A stretch of DNA of 64,000 nt from positions 1,984,001 through 2,048,000 of the forward strand of contig JAQGEQ010000175.1 of NCBI GenBank assembly GCA_034620365.1. The letters are read 5' to 3'. Below are positions 1 through 13,704 of the stretch, piece after piece. Made by a program: the position numbers and the translations under genes. Each line of letters begins with the position of its first letter. Within the stretch, counting starts at the first letter, position 1. Below the pieces are notes generated by a model, which worked only from the letters and a program-made list of their open reading frames with translations, did not search any database and was not told where the DNA came from. The DNA comes from Pegea sp. RAD2-039 (Eukaryota; Chordata; Thaliacea; Salpida; Salpidae).

Positions 1-1290
1 TCGTAAATTTTAGATATACAGTTTTCAACAGTTTGCAAAATTTATTATTTTTTAGTCGAAAATAACTTAGTAACTTCAATGTAAGTCTAAATAATATTTA
101 CTCAAGATTTTATTTTTATATTCTTATTTGTATACTGAACTATTACTAACATAAGTTAAATGTAAGTAGTCTAATTTCTCATAAAAATTTCAATGATTCG
201 GTTTGAAAAGTTCTAATGACCCAGCGAAACATCTTCAAACACACTAAGCAGATAGATTGAGATTATTATGGAGAAAATTGATATATATTGTTTTCAGATT
301 AACAAATTAGTAGATACTTAGGATAAAGAAAATTTGATTAAACCTTGTTTTTTATTCAAATTTAAAATTCTTACTATTTATTCGAGGGACCACACCTAAT
401 AATTAACTAATAATATTATCAAATTAATTACACCAAATTATCATTGTATTAGTTATATACTTAAAGTTTTGAAGCATAAAATTTTTTAATTTATAATCAA
501 AATGTGATTAAGCAGATGAAACATAATAAATAGTTTGTATAAATTCAACAAGTTAAAAAACTTTTGAGTATAAAGAAAACTATTTCTCTTTAGAATCAGA
601 ATGTTTATCTTGTAAATAGGCATAAGATGAAGAAATTTTATTTAGTAATTTCTCAATTTTAAGATTTACTTTTGAAATACTTTGTAGCTAATAGTTCATT
701 CAACCTACTTTTTTTTACCAAGAACTTTGGAATGTTGCTTTTATATAATTAATTCTTTCTATCATCGCTGTATTTTCCATATTTTTTTTATAACAACTAA
801 ACACTTAACATCTATTTGATAGTAACAGTTCATTAAACTTCAATTTTAATTCAAATTTCAACGGTTTGATTCATTCAAAATACTGAATTGTAACAATTCT
901 ACAATTGTTATGATTATAACGAATATAAAAATTGTGTTTTTCAAAATTTTATTTGAAATGATATACTTAACTCAAGTTTTTTTTAATCTACGATTTTTCT
1001 TATACTTACTTTGATATTTCAAAATTTCTTATAGTAATACGCGACTACCTAAAATTCATATGAAAATGTGTAAAATTAATGTACTATTCGGATTTTTCGG
1101 TCTTGCTTTCTTATATTACACAAGCCTTAAAGAAATATTATACTTAACAAAAAAACCTTTGTGCTAGCAAAACCTTTTTTATAGTTAGACAAGCATTAAG
1201 ATATGAATACTATGTCTTTTCTAATATTACAGCAATGAGGTAATAGCAATATCTTATACTTCAGTAGTAACAGCTTATCTTCAAGTTTAC
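1..1290. other. A+T-rich non-genic DNA
   Basis: No open frame with recognisable similarity, no splice-flanked exon and no RNA gene seen. The sequence is A+T-rich with short homopolymer runs only. Confidence 0.6.
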
Positions 1291-1299
1291 ATATATCTA

Positions 1300-2175
1300 T
1301 TTAAACAAAGAACTAATCAATGCGATCATCTTAAAGATCAAAAAGTGCATTACCCCATCATCTGATTTTAAATGGCACAATTATGTTTCCAAAATCTTTG
1401 CAAAATCAATCAACCTTGTCTACCGTATTATAAAGACCTTTAATTCTAAGGACCCATACTTCTTTATAAATCTCTTCAAATTGTTCGTACGTCCAATTCT
1501 TGAATACAATGTTAGTGCATGGATGCCATTTCAAGTTGGAAATTGAGTCTGTTCAGGCAACATTTACGAGATTGGTATGCAGTAAGCTTGATATTAAATA
1601 CTTACAAAGTTATGAACATCGTCTTAGCTTCTTAAATTTAGATACTTTGGAAATTCGACGGATTCAATACTCAATTCCTATTTTTTTTAAATTATCCACA
1701 ATTTAGTTGGCCTTCAATTCAAAACTTTCTTTTCCATTAGTCCTTCCCTCAAGTTATATCAACTCAAACGACACACATTACATCTTAATAAGCCTATATC
1801 ACCTGGTACGTTAATGAGAGCAAACTTTTTCTCATACCGCACAATTAGTACTTGAAACCAGCTGCCATCAGACATTGTCAAGTCAGAATCACTCGTGCTG
1901 TTCAAGCTGAAGTTGAACCGTTTAATATTGCCGACATTGTCATTTATAAACTGTGAATTGTTTTACACTTATATATTTAACGTTCTATGCAATTATTCAC
2001 TCTTATGTTGTATGGGGGTAATCAAATGAAAAGTGTTACATCTTTTTCTTTCTACATTTCGAAGTTAATTATATATAATAAGAATTATTTGTGAGAATGT
2101 GTGTTAGCGAGAGGTGCTTTCTTCATACACCCTCTTTCGCGTTTATTCTAATAAATAGATAACTAAATAAATAAA
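1300..2175 (+). mobile_element. Non-LTR retrotransposon (LINE) relic, end of reverse transcriptase plus 3' tail
   Basis: Frames broken by stops and shifts still spell the end of a LINE reverse transcriptase in the correct order. Around 1465-1530 comes FVRPILEYNVSAWMPF, matching the typical VRPxLEYxxxxWxP block. At 1551-1670 follow VQATFTRLV and SYEHRLSFLNLDTLEIRRI, matching the VQRRFTR..SYEERL..L.L..LE.RR block. Around 1823-1920 lie FFSYRTISTWNQLPSDIV and the FK..L ending. An untranslated part follows and ends near 2150-2175 in a short repeat tail of aata/ataa units, as in CR1/L2-like LINEs. The element is 5'-truncated and dead. The motif blocks are seen directly; the clade is not resolved. 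It differs in its 3' tail from the LINE relics at 9.7, 11.7 and 46.2 kb. Confidence 0.8.
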
Positions 2176-5100
2176 ATGACTCATAAAAAATTGATTTTCA
2201 AAAACTTTGTTTCTTGAAGTATTGAGATAAACTGAAGAAAGTTTACTACAAAATATTAATTTACCATTTAGAGTTTGTTATGTAGATCAATTTTTAAACA
2301 TTAACAAGTGTTTATCAGATGTAATTTTTTATTTAAAGTTTTTATAAAACATTCATTGTGAAAAAAAAACTTTAATATTTCTAAATCTACTGTATGTGAA
2401 GATTTTTATCTTTGATTGATTGTGATTAAAAATTCTGAAATAAATAAATTTAATAATAAATCGATTTGATAAAAAATCTAAGGATGATTGTAAGTACTAT
2501 CACTCATAAAAGATTATATCTTTTGGTAAACTGAATAAACAACTGCTACTTAAGATCTTGAAAAATGTTATTTTTCTAAATTCAGCAATAAAGAAAATAA
2601 TTTCTATTTCTTAAAAAACAATTGTTGGAAAATAAAAACCGCACAAATTTAAAAATGATTACTCTCTATTATTACAACTCTGTGTTTATTAAAAAAGAAC
2701 CCATTTATTTAATAAACCAAATACAACTTAGAGTTAAGCCTAAAACATTGAATTTTAAAACTAGCGCTTGATAAGTTTTGTAAAGCGGTTTACATCTAAA
2801 TAAAATATATAAATCTAGTAAAGTTATTCATTAATGTTCAATACTCATATTATTTTTACTACTCAGTAACGTTTAACAGCTCTTTTACAAACAGATCTTG
2901 TCTGACATTAAAGAGTTGTGTATCATTACAAATCACTTTATTAATACTTATTCAAACAAAGATCTTTACACCAATAAAAAATCAATTGACAATTCAGCTT
3001 TCTTATTAAAGATTACCATTAAACGTCTAAATTGTCAAATGACAAATTACTTTAGAACGAAAAATCTACTCATAAATTTTTCTATTATCAATCAAAAAAG
3101 ATATTAAATCAAATTTGCTGAACTTTGTGTATTTTAAAGGAATAAGACTTGTTAAAAAAGTGAGCGATGAAAACGAATTCCCATTAACATATTTGTATGC
3201 TGAAAATGATTCGAAGTAAAGTAACATATAATTCAAGAGACGTTCGCAGATAATGAGAAACATCATTCAAAAATTTTATCTGATAGTCAAGTGAATGATG
3301 CAACTTTACATCATTCAACTACACCAGAGTCTTGTAAAGTCTTTTTTAAAACGATCACTAAATTAAAAGTAAGCTGGTTTACATTTATATATCTTTTAGT
3401 TCATATTTTTATAAAACTGATAAATATTCATTATTTTTATGGATAAGAAAATTCATTTTTACTTAAATTGAATGAATGAAATTTAAGCGAATTCTGGTGA
3501 TAAATTTATACTTGGTAAATTTATCTTACTAAAAGTTTAACTGATTATAATGGAAATTTTATCTATAAAAATATGTGTCTTTTATGACAGTAACAAATCA
3601 CGAACAGTATTAAACTTAATTTCAACATTGTCTTGTAAGACAATGTAAAAACTTTTACTGATACTTTTAACATAAGGCTAGATTAATTTTTTTTGGTTTT
3701 TCCAGAACTAATTACTTTCAATTTATACTTATTATCAAATTTTTATTAATTAAAATTTTCTTTCTTCTTCTTGCAGAAAGTATTTCTAAACAAAATATAA
3801 TGAGATTTTAAATAATAATCAAGATTCTTAGGGAAAGACGTCATCAATATTATAATTACAAGCATAATTATAAACCTAAATCTTCAAACCAAATTATATC
3901 ATGATGCTACACACAAAATTATTTATCTTATAGAGCCTTTCTTTGTAGTAAAAAGTTTATGATTACATTTTGGTATTACTTAAAGTGTTTTAGTAGATAT
4001 AATCATTTAACTGTTCAAAATATTTTGTTACAATTTGTTTTGTTAAAGTTTAGCTTAAAAAGAGTTTTGTAAATAAGAGTGATCTTACTTGTTTAGTACT
4101 TTTTGCCACCTAGCGGAAATAATGATTATAATTACTTACAATTATTTTGCTGGTAATGGCAACTTGTACCACAAGTAACCATAGCAGAGTATAGACATTA
4201 AAAAAAGCATTATATTTATTTATCATCTTAACTTATAGAAAATTCTTTGCAAACTTTACTAAATCTTGTCATACATAAAAAAGTTGTTCTTGGTGGTCTA
4301 AGTTTCATTAAAATTAAAACAACTTACTTTGACGGTGGTGTGTCTACTTAATGAGGCTATTCAATCTAACGTTTTAAATTAAGGCTGCTAAACATTAAGA
4401 TTTTTTCTAAGAGCAAAATTGAAATCTTAAGCGCCTGAAACTTGAATACTTTTAAAAGTGATCTTAAAAAATACTTGGCATTATCAAAATTTGAAAATTC
4501 TAAAAGTAACCATTTAACTATTTTCAACTTTTCAATGACAAGAAGAATTCTGCTTATGATCACTGCAACTTTATTTTCTTTTAAGTTTTATAATAAACTA
4601 GTAAACTAGAAATGTTTCTCAAATAAGCCTTTAGTAAGTTTCCTTAAGCTTCAGTTGTAAGTTCCTTTTTTTAAACAGCAATAAATTAAAGTAAATCAAA
4701 TTCAATTTATTCTGATAAAACTACCTTGAATTTTTTTGTTACAGTTTAGTAATTTACAATCGTTGAAGATTGCGGTGATACAAATCTATCATCGCTAATA
4801 CTCATTCTTTAAAAGTTTTGTAAAACTATTTCTACTATCATGTATCTACTAAAGATGGTTGTTGCTTTACATCATCTACTTATTATATTCATGTACTTTG
4901 TTTGTATAGACTATCCAACTCAGTATTTTTGTAATTATGGCTTTATTTAAAATTTAATTTGACTTTAATGAGAAATTATTAAACTAAAAGTTTTGATTCT
5001 CTGGTTGAAACTTATTTCCGTCAATTTCATTTTTAAAAGGTTTTTATTTTTATAAAACTTTTATTTGAAATTTCCTTGGAAACTTATATTTTTAGTTTAA

Positions 5101-6679
5101 AATCATTCATAACTAATAAGTTGCTTTATCGACCTGCATTTTACTCAATTATTAATTGATAAGTGCAAAAACAGGTTTGTGAAGAAAGTTGAAAACCATG
5201 AAACTAAATATTTTAAGCAAATATCACGATTTTTCAGTTTTGTTAAAACACACAAAGAAATTTGATTTTTATCACAAATTTTTCTTTCTCAATTTGAGTT
5301 CTGCTAATTCAAATTACATTAAAGATCAGAATATTAAAGTTACTATAAAATATTTAACTCATTTACAACAGATTAAAATGTGAAGTTGTCAAACAACAAT
5401 TAATATTTTAAAATCTAAATCTGAGATAATAAATTCTTTTTCTTATTAAACTAACAAGATTACTTCTAAGCTTGTACAAAATATTGAATTTTATACTTTT
5501 TGTTTGTTTGTTGTATGAAAAATAAGTTTTTAGCAATTTCATAAATATATTTTACATCAAAAGTTGTAGAAAAAAAAGGAAGTTTTCAAAAATTACAATG
5601 AAATTGTATATTGGGAAGCTGATCAATAAACAGTTTCGACAACATAAATAAGTTTATTTTATAAATGTCCAACAAAAACTACTACAAAAAAATGCGTTTC
5701 AAACACTTTAAAAAGCCAAAATATCTGTCCAAGAACTATCATCTTTTATTTGAATAAATCAATTTACAATTCTAAGAATTTGAAAAGTTTTCTTGTTTAC
5801 TTTTTAATAACTTATCTAACCAAAGATTGCCAGTAATACAAATAACAAACAAACATTGCTTGAAGGAAACATTTTCGATAAAATCATCTAATGACATCAC
5901 GGCAACATTTTTTAGTTTGTGAAGGTCTTTGACTGATAAAAGTAACTTATCTGAACGGTAGATGTTAATTTCATTCTTCTTGTTTTTTATAACATTAAGT
6001 TAGGGCAAGCACAAGTACGTGGAGAAAGGGGATTGTCTAATTGATGGAGAGATCTTTACTGGCAGTTTATTCCTAGACGCAAAGAAATATAAAGTGTGAC
6101 GTTTGTTAGAAAAAATGAAACTTATCTATTAATGGCATTAATTTAGGTAGATGAAATATAAAATAAATATTAATTGAGGCTATAAGATAATTTGCTAGGT
6201 AGGAATTAATGTCTTAAACAAGCAGAGATAATGAAATAGATTAATTTACATTTGAAACATTTACATTTAACAACAATAAATCATTTTAATCAAGCCAACA
6301 CTTAAGTTACAAAGAAGATACTTTAAACAAAGATGTAATATCATGATAAACTGCAGTATAAATTCACCAATAAACATTGAAGCAAGCAATAAGACCAGCA
6401 AATTTCATAATCCTTTTGAAATTATCAATTTTTTGAAGTTACAGAATGATATTGTTGTGAAATTTTCTATTTGAAAAACAAATCATCAAATATTATTAAA
6501 ACTTAAAAGATAAAATTTCAGAGAATGGCTTATTGACTTTATAAATAATCAAAGAACTTAGTTGAAAAATACAACAAGAATTTTTCATTAAACAGAGTAA
6601 ATAAACTGATATCTCATCAACAGATGATACAAGTAATGAACTAACCACTAGCCAAGTCTAGTGATTAGTTAAAAAATTC
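2176..6679. other. Long non-genic stretch
   Basis: A+T-rich, with scattered open frames under 70 codons that match nothing I know. A slightly more G+C-rich patch lies at about 6,000-6,110, probably in or beyond the UBAC2 3' untranslated region, since a minus-strand AATAAA lies at 6066-6071. The only other point of note is a CTCF-like motif at 4104-4116. Confidence 0.5.
4104..4116 (-). promoter_or_regulatory. CTCF-like motif
   Basis: The minus strand reads CCGCTAGGTGGCA, a close match to the CTCF core (CCNNNAGGNGGCA). It stands out in very A+T-rich DNA. Recognised by eye only; no binding data. Confidence 0.35.
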
Positions 6680-9537
6680 TTAGGATAATGCAATCTTAAC
6701 ACCATCACTTGATTCTTGTGTCTCTGCAAGTAATCCAGCTGCTTCATCGACATTTCCATGTGTGGCTGTTAGAGCGATTTTACTATTTTCATGAGAAAAC
6801 CCCATCTGATTTAATTTTGAGATTTTATATTCCGGAATTTCATCACGTGGTTTACAACCAGTAGAATGGTCCATTTGTAACTGATGTGTAGATGAATGTA
6901 CTGAGCTGAGAAAGCAGTAAAAAGCTTAGATATTATTTTTTAATAAAAAATTAATTTAACTTTATGAAAGTTTTTACAACAACTTATTGAATAAGAAAGT
7001 TACTTGTATGAAAAACTCGAGCGACAAAAACGTATTTTTAATAGTAATTTAAAAGTGCTTAAATACAGAAATCATTTATTTTTATCAAACAAAGATGATG
7101 AAAGCAAAATAAGTGGCATTGCTCATCAGATTTAGCAAGTCTTTGAACTTTAATCATACAACTTCGATCGTTTGATTTTAAATGAAAAGGTTCAACTGTA
7201 TTTTAATAAAACATCAAAGTTAAAATAATAAAATATTTTCTTTTAGAACACAACTGGAGCTTTTGACAATTTAGTTGATGCTTTCACAGTCAGATAAGAC
7301 AAAGTTGAAAAAATAAAGAAATTAATTAAATTGTGATTAACTAACTCAGAAGTCTGTTGTTTTGAGATAAGTAAAAACTAAAATAGAAATGTTGTAACTG
7401 CTTTACAATACAAAACAGTAAATAAGAAAGTCTTAGGGGTTTCCTGAACTATAAAAAGTAAGACAATAGTAGAAATAAGACGAATGGTAAAAACTATTTA
7501 CTTAATCATGTTTGGAAAAGCCTAAAATATATTTATTAGAGGTTATTTTGTTCAAAAAAACTTTCGTCCAATCAAATACGTAGAATAAAAATTGAAAAGT
7601 GACTAACCAGTCTTGAGTGCTAACTGGTAAAAGTTGAGTTTTAGAACTTCGAACGTATTTTGGAATTGGAATGTAAGCAAAGGTCTTTGATAAAAAGTCA
7701 TCCGTTTTATTCATTGCGTTTGAAGGGATACATGAAGAATTGAAAAACCACAGCAAATCTAGAAAATCAAGTTAAAATAAAGTTTAGAAACATTACAAAG
7801 ATAAACTTTGTGGTTGTGCAAAACCAGTTAATCAACTCTATATTTTCATATGAATTTTTTATAAAGACTTTAAAAATTCAAAGAATTTTTATGATAAACA
7901 TTTTACTAAGAATTGAAAACTTGTTATCTATTCATGTTTTTACAAAACTATTTTTGAACTGTATAATTCATTCAAACAACTTTAAGAAAATTAAACAAAC
8001 TAACATGCATATAAAAATAGCTTTTTAAAGATCAAAGTTTAAGTTTGTATTTGCAATTTTACAATTTCAATTACAAACTGTTGTAAAATAGAAGCAAACA
8101 ATTTTTCAAACAAATAGTTAGCAGTAAAATAAATGCCGTCGATCAAATCATAAATTCATGTAAGTTAGATGAAAGAAATCGAACCTTAACATGAATTTAT
8201 TAGTAATAAAAACTAACAAACCATTTAATTCTAAGTTTTTTGATTTTAGTAAAGAATAAAAAAGCTTAACTTCAGTAAAAATTTGAAACAGTAGGAAACA
8301 AAAATTACTCAAAAATATGAGTCATACACAATCGAAATCTCTAGAAAAAAATGTTAAAAGATAAAAATAATATTCTGTTCTTTGAAATTAAAACATTTCA
8401 AATAGACTCAAAGTTAAAACCAGCTTACATCAAATACAACAAAACATATTCAGTCACTGACAAATTTTCAACCCACGGAGTATTCTTAAGTTCATCTAAA
8501 TATGAACAATAAAATATATAAGATAATATGGTAGCACTTGTACTAGAAAACTTATACAGAATCTTCTGTAGACTTTAAGAGCCTCATAGACTTTGTACAA
8601 ACTAACTTACATAAATTTCCAGCAATACAACCACAAATGTTGGAGAAGAGTTTAGTTCCAGGAAAACTCAACTGTATAACGACAAGTAGCAACCAAGGTA
8701 ACAGATTTTTGTTGATCATTAATGTGAACATCATAACTCTTTTGATAGAAAGGTTCCTGCAAGTGATTACAAACATGGCAAGCATTGGGGCGGAAGACCC
8801 AAGTCCAGGACAACTGAAAAGATAAAATGCAAAAAAGTATTTAAGAGCTATTTGTAAAGTTTTTAAAATCATTTGCAATCAAGCAAAAAGCTAAACAATG
8901 AATTTCATGAATGAGTAATTAAAGTAATTAAAAACTAAAAAATAAATATTGCAATACATAAAACCTCAAAGTTTAATAGAAATATAAACTTGGAATTAAT
9001 TTTTAGCTAAAGTACCACTTGAGAGATAGGACAAATTTCAAGTACTTACTCATAGGGCAATGAAGAAAACTGAGAAGTGAATGCCATTATAATTGATATA
9101 ACTGTTATTATCAAGCCTGTTAAAATAGTGACAAGTACACATGTGTAACAAAAACGCACAGTTCCAAACTGCCGTTCTGCCATGGTTCCAATAACACAAA
9201 CCATAAGCACAGAAAGTACCAGCTCTATATATCCATGATGAAAAACAGCATATTTGACAAGCCTAGAAACTATAAATGACAATTAATAACACATGAATAT
9301 AAAAATCTTTTACTTAAACAATTATTGAGTTATCAGAGTTATGAAAATAATAGAAAAAAATAAATTACTTTGTCCAGTCATCACAAAATGAGGTTGAAGA
9401 CAAACAGCTTCATCAGAAAATTGTAAGGATTGTTTGGAGTAGAAAAACATAGCAAGCAGGAGAAGATAGATTAGACAACCAAGTGGAAAGTTTAAAAAAT
9501 ACCATTTCAGATTTTGTAAAATTACATTGAACTTCAT
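6680..9537 (-). CDS. UBAC2: UBAC2-like ER rhomboid pseudoprotease with C-terminal UBA domain
   Basis: Five exons on the minus strand: 9537-9369, 9269-9050, 8813-8611, 7758-7608 and 6905-6680. They join in phase to 322 residues; human UBAC2 has 344. The N-terminal part is a string of hydrophobic segments, and the family order is kept: QISRL after the first membrane region, ERQFG, then LFSNICGCIAGNL. SSCIPSNAMNK corresponds to the LCIPSWMAK region. A C-terminal UBA domain starts at KISKLNQMGFSHENS and ends near EAAGLLAE. No rhomboid GxSG/His dyad is seen, as expected for this pseudoprotease. By family knowledge, UBAC2 sits in the ER membrane and works with gp78 and UBXD8 in ER-associated degradation and lipid-droplet control. 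The start is the Met before the first membrane segment. The last acceptor (before 6905) is chosen by phase; a nearer AG at 6900 is possible. Confidence 0.88.
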
Positions 9538-9714
9538 TTTCTAAACTTTTCTATAAAAAAAATCATTAAAATATATATGAAAGACATTTAAGATTTTGTA
9601 GAATTAAAAAAATAATAATATAGTTATGATTCAATTTGATGATAGTTTGAACAAAAAAAAGATTAAATAAACAAATATACAGTTTATTTAACTATACAAA
9701 GAAAATGTTGTAAG

Positions 9715-10030
9715 TACCAAAGTTAATTAATGTGAAACATAGGACCACTGCAAAGACAAGCAAATATAAGTTATGAATCAAAAATACAATTCAAGTAGGG
9801 AAGATGAAGAAATTAACAACATAATATATCACTTAAATAATATTCTTTCAACATTATTTAATATAAGAAGATGATAGACCTTGATAGAGTTATAAAATAG
9901 GAAAGAATATTCTAAATTATGGTGACTCTATTAAAAGCTATTTGTCCTTTGGGTGTTATTAAATTCATCTGGCAGATTAGTTTAAAATCTTTAAGGACAT
10001 ATAAGAGATTTTTATCTTTAAATAACTTCT
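9715..10030 (-). mobile_element. LINE relic, short 3' fragment (copy C)
   Basis: A degenerate fragment related to the copies at 11.65-12.5 and 46.15-46.95 kb. Shared landmarks on the plus strand are the acataggaccactgcaaag block at about 9737, and the atggtgactctattaaaagc..gggtgttatt block at about 9918-9960. Those blocks correspond to the last part of the reverse transcriptase and the 3' untranslated region of the other copies. No coding capacity remains. Confidence 0.55.
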
Positions 10031-11640
10031 TAAAGTTAAGATAGAAAAAAAATATTAACAATCTTAAATAGTAGTAGGTCAAAAAAAGGTGTCGATTACT
10101 TGATATTTATTTTATTTATTTAATAGTCTTTAAATGAATAAATGAGAAATTTTCAGTTATCTAGGTAAACTTTCCTAAATAAATCTTTGAATACATTTAA
10201 GTTTTATGATATCTTCTTCAAATATTTGATTTTTTGTAATAAACTAAACTAAATAATTTAATTAGAAATCACAAACTTTATAGCTGTTTTTGTTGATTTA
10301 GTAGTTTTTAACTTCTTTTTTAGATTATAATGAAATAAATCATTCCAAAATTGTAAAATCAATAAACTAGCATATTCAGACTAATTTTAAATAGCTAAAT
10401 CACTTTTATGATTAAGAAAGATTAAAAAATTTATTTCATAATTAATGATATTACTAATTTATTTGATAATATTTATTCTTATATAAAAAAGCAATTAAGT
10501 AAACAATAAAGCCATTGAAGCAATGAAAAATATGGAAGCCAATTAAAAATTAAAAAAATAGGTTTCAGGTAATAGATACAGATAAAACTTAACATTCAGT
10601 ATACAAATATAAGAAACAAATAAGTATACAAGGTTTTGCAAGTATATATGTATACCAATTTTAATGATTTGAAGAAAAAAATTGATGAAAATAAATAAAT
10701 CAAGTTTATGAACTTGTAATGACCTAACTCTAGAAATAATTATGCACAAAGATAAAACTGAGAAAAAAAATTTAAGTTCCAAATACAAAAGAAATAGTCA
10801 TTCATGGATATTACTCACAAAAAGTTACAAAAAATACTCTTAAATAATATTCAAATTTATTCAGTTTTCTTTTTAATTAAAATATATATTTTATAAATAT
10901 CAGAACAGTTTTTTTATTTTGAATTCATTTAAAGAAACAAATACAAACATTTTGAAAAAGCTAACGAGTGTTGACATAATATTCAAATACAAATTTAAAC
11001 AAAAATGCTTATCCAAAAAAAACGATTAGACTAAACAGTCTTTTATATCTACTGCCACCTGTAGTAACAGATATCCAAAATATAAACAAAGTAGTTAAGT
11101 AATAATTTATTAAGGTTAGCTAAAAACTAATTACAGCATTAAATGATTTTTCACAAAAAGTAGTTTACAAGAATTTAAAATATAGAAGAGATAGCACAAA
11201 ACTTGCAATATCTAGATGATGAATTATTTAAAAGTTTTAAATATCATGTATGTTCATAGTTTTAGTATGGTAAATTGTTCAAAAATGTTATATTGTTTAT
11301 TAAAAACTTACAAAGATACGTAGTATTCGAGCCAGCATCACTGCTCAAGAAAGTGAGATTGTTATCACACTACAAAACTAGCTCATACCATTCGTTTAGT
11401 CAACCAAATACAGATGTTTAAAGAAATTAACTAACATAGAGATACGCAGCTGAGCACATTGATCTTAACTACCTTTAGTAAAATCAGGCTCTTTTTATTT
11501 TTGAACTCTGCATATGATACTCTATTTTTAAAACAAATTAGTGCCAGCGTACAAATTGACAAGGTTAGGCTTAAAAGTATCATAGACAGAGATTAAACTT
11601 TTGTCGAGTCATTAAGTAATTAACCTGTTTTAACACATAG
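10031..11640. other. Non-genic DNA between LINE relics
   Basis: A+T-rich, with no coding similarity. A CTCF-like motif lies at 11052-11064. Confidence 0.5.
11052..11064 (-). promoter_or_regulatory. CTCF-like motif
   Basis: The minus strand reads CTACAGGTGGCAG, matching the CTCF core (AGGTGGCAG preceded by a C two to three bases upstream). By-eye match only. Confidence 0.3.
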
Positions 11641-11649
11641 CTGCAAACA

Positions 11650-12520
11650 CAAAGTTCTACAGCTTCTATGACGGGCACAAACCGATATAACTATATAGAG
11701 AGATAATGAAAGCACCCCATAGTAGCGTGGAGGAAATAGGAACATCGCAAAGGAAAATTTATGCAAGATAATACAGTTAGGAATACAAAAAGATGCAAAA
11801 TCAATATAGGAAATTAAGAAAATTGATTGAAAACCCTATAGTTAAAACATAATTTTAAAAGAAGTGATGAGTTTTGATGTAGTGATGAAGTCGAAAAAAT
11901 ATTTGAAACTGTGGTTACCCTACTGAAAAAATGTTACTCCACTTGGTTGTAACAAATTTACTAATTGGATGAAATTTAAACGACTAATCAAGGAAGACAC
12001 TTCTAAAGTTACGATATTTAAAGAGTTCGTTAAGATTAAGAAAACAGAAACCATTTAAGACTTTCAACAGTAATACGAGATCAGAGGTAAGGCGCCAATA
12101 CTGTTGTAGGGGTTTGATGAAAAGCTTTAAAAGTATTTGATGAAGCAAAAGGTGAAGTAGTTCTGGCTTTTAGTTGGTTTGCTTACAACTTTTTGAAAAT
12201 AATTTTTGGAATGATATCAGAAGTTTTCCTAGGCCCCAATTATTTGACAAGAAAACATACCGACATTTAAAGATACATGAAGGGTAATCACAATTCTAAC
12301 CAAATACTTTTCATAGGTTGATGAAATGTTAGGTATGGACATAAAATATTTAAATGCTTTGAAAGCGATAACTTCAAGCCAAGAACGGGCAAGTAGAATC
12401 TTAGAAGAGAACTTAAAGGCTTTAAGGTGAAATTTTCTTGCAAAAGTATTTGGAGCTCAGCGAATAGTTTCTGAGCTGAACTAAACTGAGCCACCTTTAA
12501 AAACCTTGTTTCAACTCATC
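11650..12520 (-). mobile_element. LINE relic, 3' half of reverse transcriptase end (copy A)
   Basis: Read on the minus strand, broken frames give FYLPVLGLKLSLS at about 12390 (a worn VRPxLEYxxxxW block). Near 12040 is VLLLKVLNGFCFLNLNELF, matching the DL..LYKILNG..DLDPN.LF block. LDFITTSKLITSFKIML then lies near 11885, matching LP..I..A.SI.SFK..L. The 3' untranslated part shares a ggaacatcgcaaaggaaaattta block (about 11737-11761) with the copy at 46.2 kb. Many stops; dead. Confidence 0.7.
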
Positions 12521-13704
12521 GAAAAATAAGAAAAGTATTATCGAAAATAAGCTCTTGGAGTTATCAAGGCTGTTAGTATGAAGCGACTTTTTAACAGCTA
12601 AAAAAGCTTGTCTAATTTCAAAGGGTTAATAATAATGTATGTTAAACCTAAAACTATTCATCATGTAATTTTGATAATAGTTTTATGTATAAGCAAGCTA
12701 AAATTGTTTTCTTTTTAAATTGGTATAGTTTAATGTGCAATATAAAGAACACAGCAAATGGAAACTTTAATCGAAGTGAGTATATAATTTTCAGCTTGAT
12801 ACTTGATAGCAAACGGTAGTCAATTAATACTATAATCTTCATTGACGTTTATCACTCTTTAAATTTGGTTAATATTCATCTATTTTGTTTAAAACTTTCC
12901 ACTCAAAAATTTTGTAGGGTAAAAAATTCAACAGTGAAATAAATTTGAGAGCAGGTAAAAGTAAACACCAAAAGCTACGAATGTATATCTCACTGAATTT
13001 TTTTCCATTAATCACTGTAAACAAACATTTTAATACGAACATATTGTACTTTGTGCCAATGTTTACTTTTTTTACTTTACAAGTATCTGAAAGAAAATAT
13101 CGCACTTGATGCACTAAGTCAAAACATAGTGATTTTTTCTGATTTTCTAATATATAATTTAAATATATAAGAAGTTTAAAGATTTCTATTGGCGTAGACT
13201 CTAAAGAAACTTTAGTACAAAGTTGTTGTTTATTAGTTGATATTAAATGACTAAAAATCTTTAATTTAATTTTTATATTATTCAGGTCAATGTTAATAAC
13301 ATTTACGAGGCTGTAAGAATTTTTAATGATTTAGCAATTTTATTTCCAATAGTCTTATTACTTTAACTGTAATCAGATAATTTATTTATTAAAATATATA
13401 AATGTTACCTTTAGTTTGGTCACTAATTGCAGAACTTATTGAAATAACATTTAAATTTTATTAATTTTTAAGTAAAATACTTTTTCAACACTTTTTATTA
13501 ATAGTTGTTTTTAAAATATGATTTTTGTCTCTGTAAACCTTTGTAACTTCTTATTTTTTTATATTCATTTGAGTCATAATTGAAGTATGACCTTTGAAAT
13601 ATCACCTCTACATTTTTATTAAGACTTATATACTTAAAAATGAATAAATAAACTCATTAATGATTTAAGTTTGTAGTTTTAGAAAGTTTATTTGTTTGCT
13701 AAAA
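12521..13704. other. Intergenic, upstream of ABHD4/5
   Basis: A+T-rich spacer. Small open frames on the minus strand (12654-12842 and 12869-13114) show no family similarity and no coding-like composition. The ABHD4/5 promoter should lie here, but I see no clear TATA or initiator signal. Confidence 0.45.
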
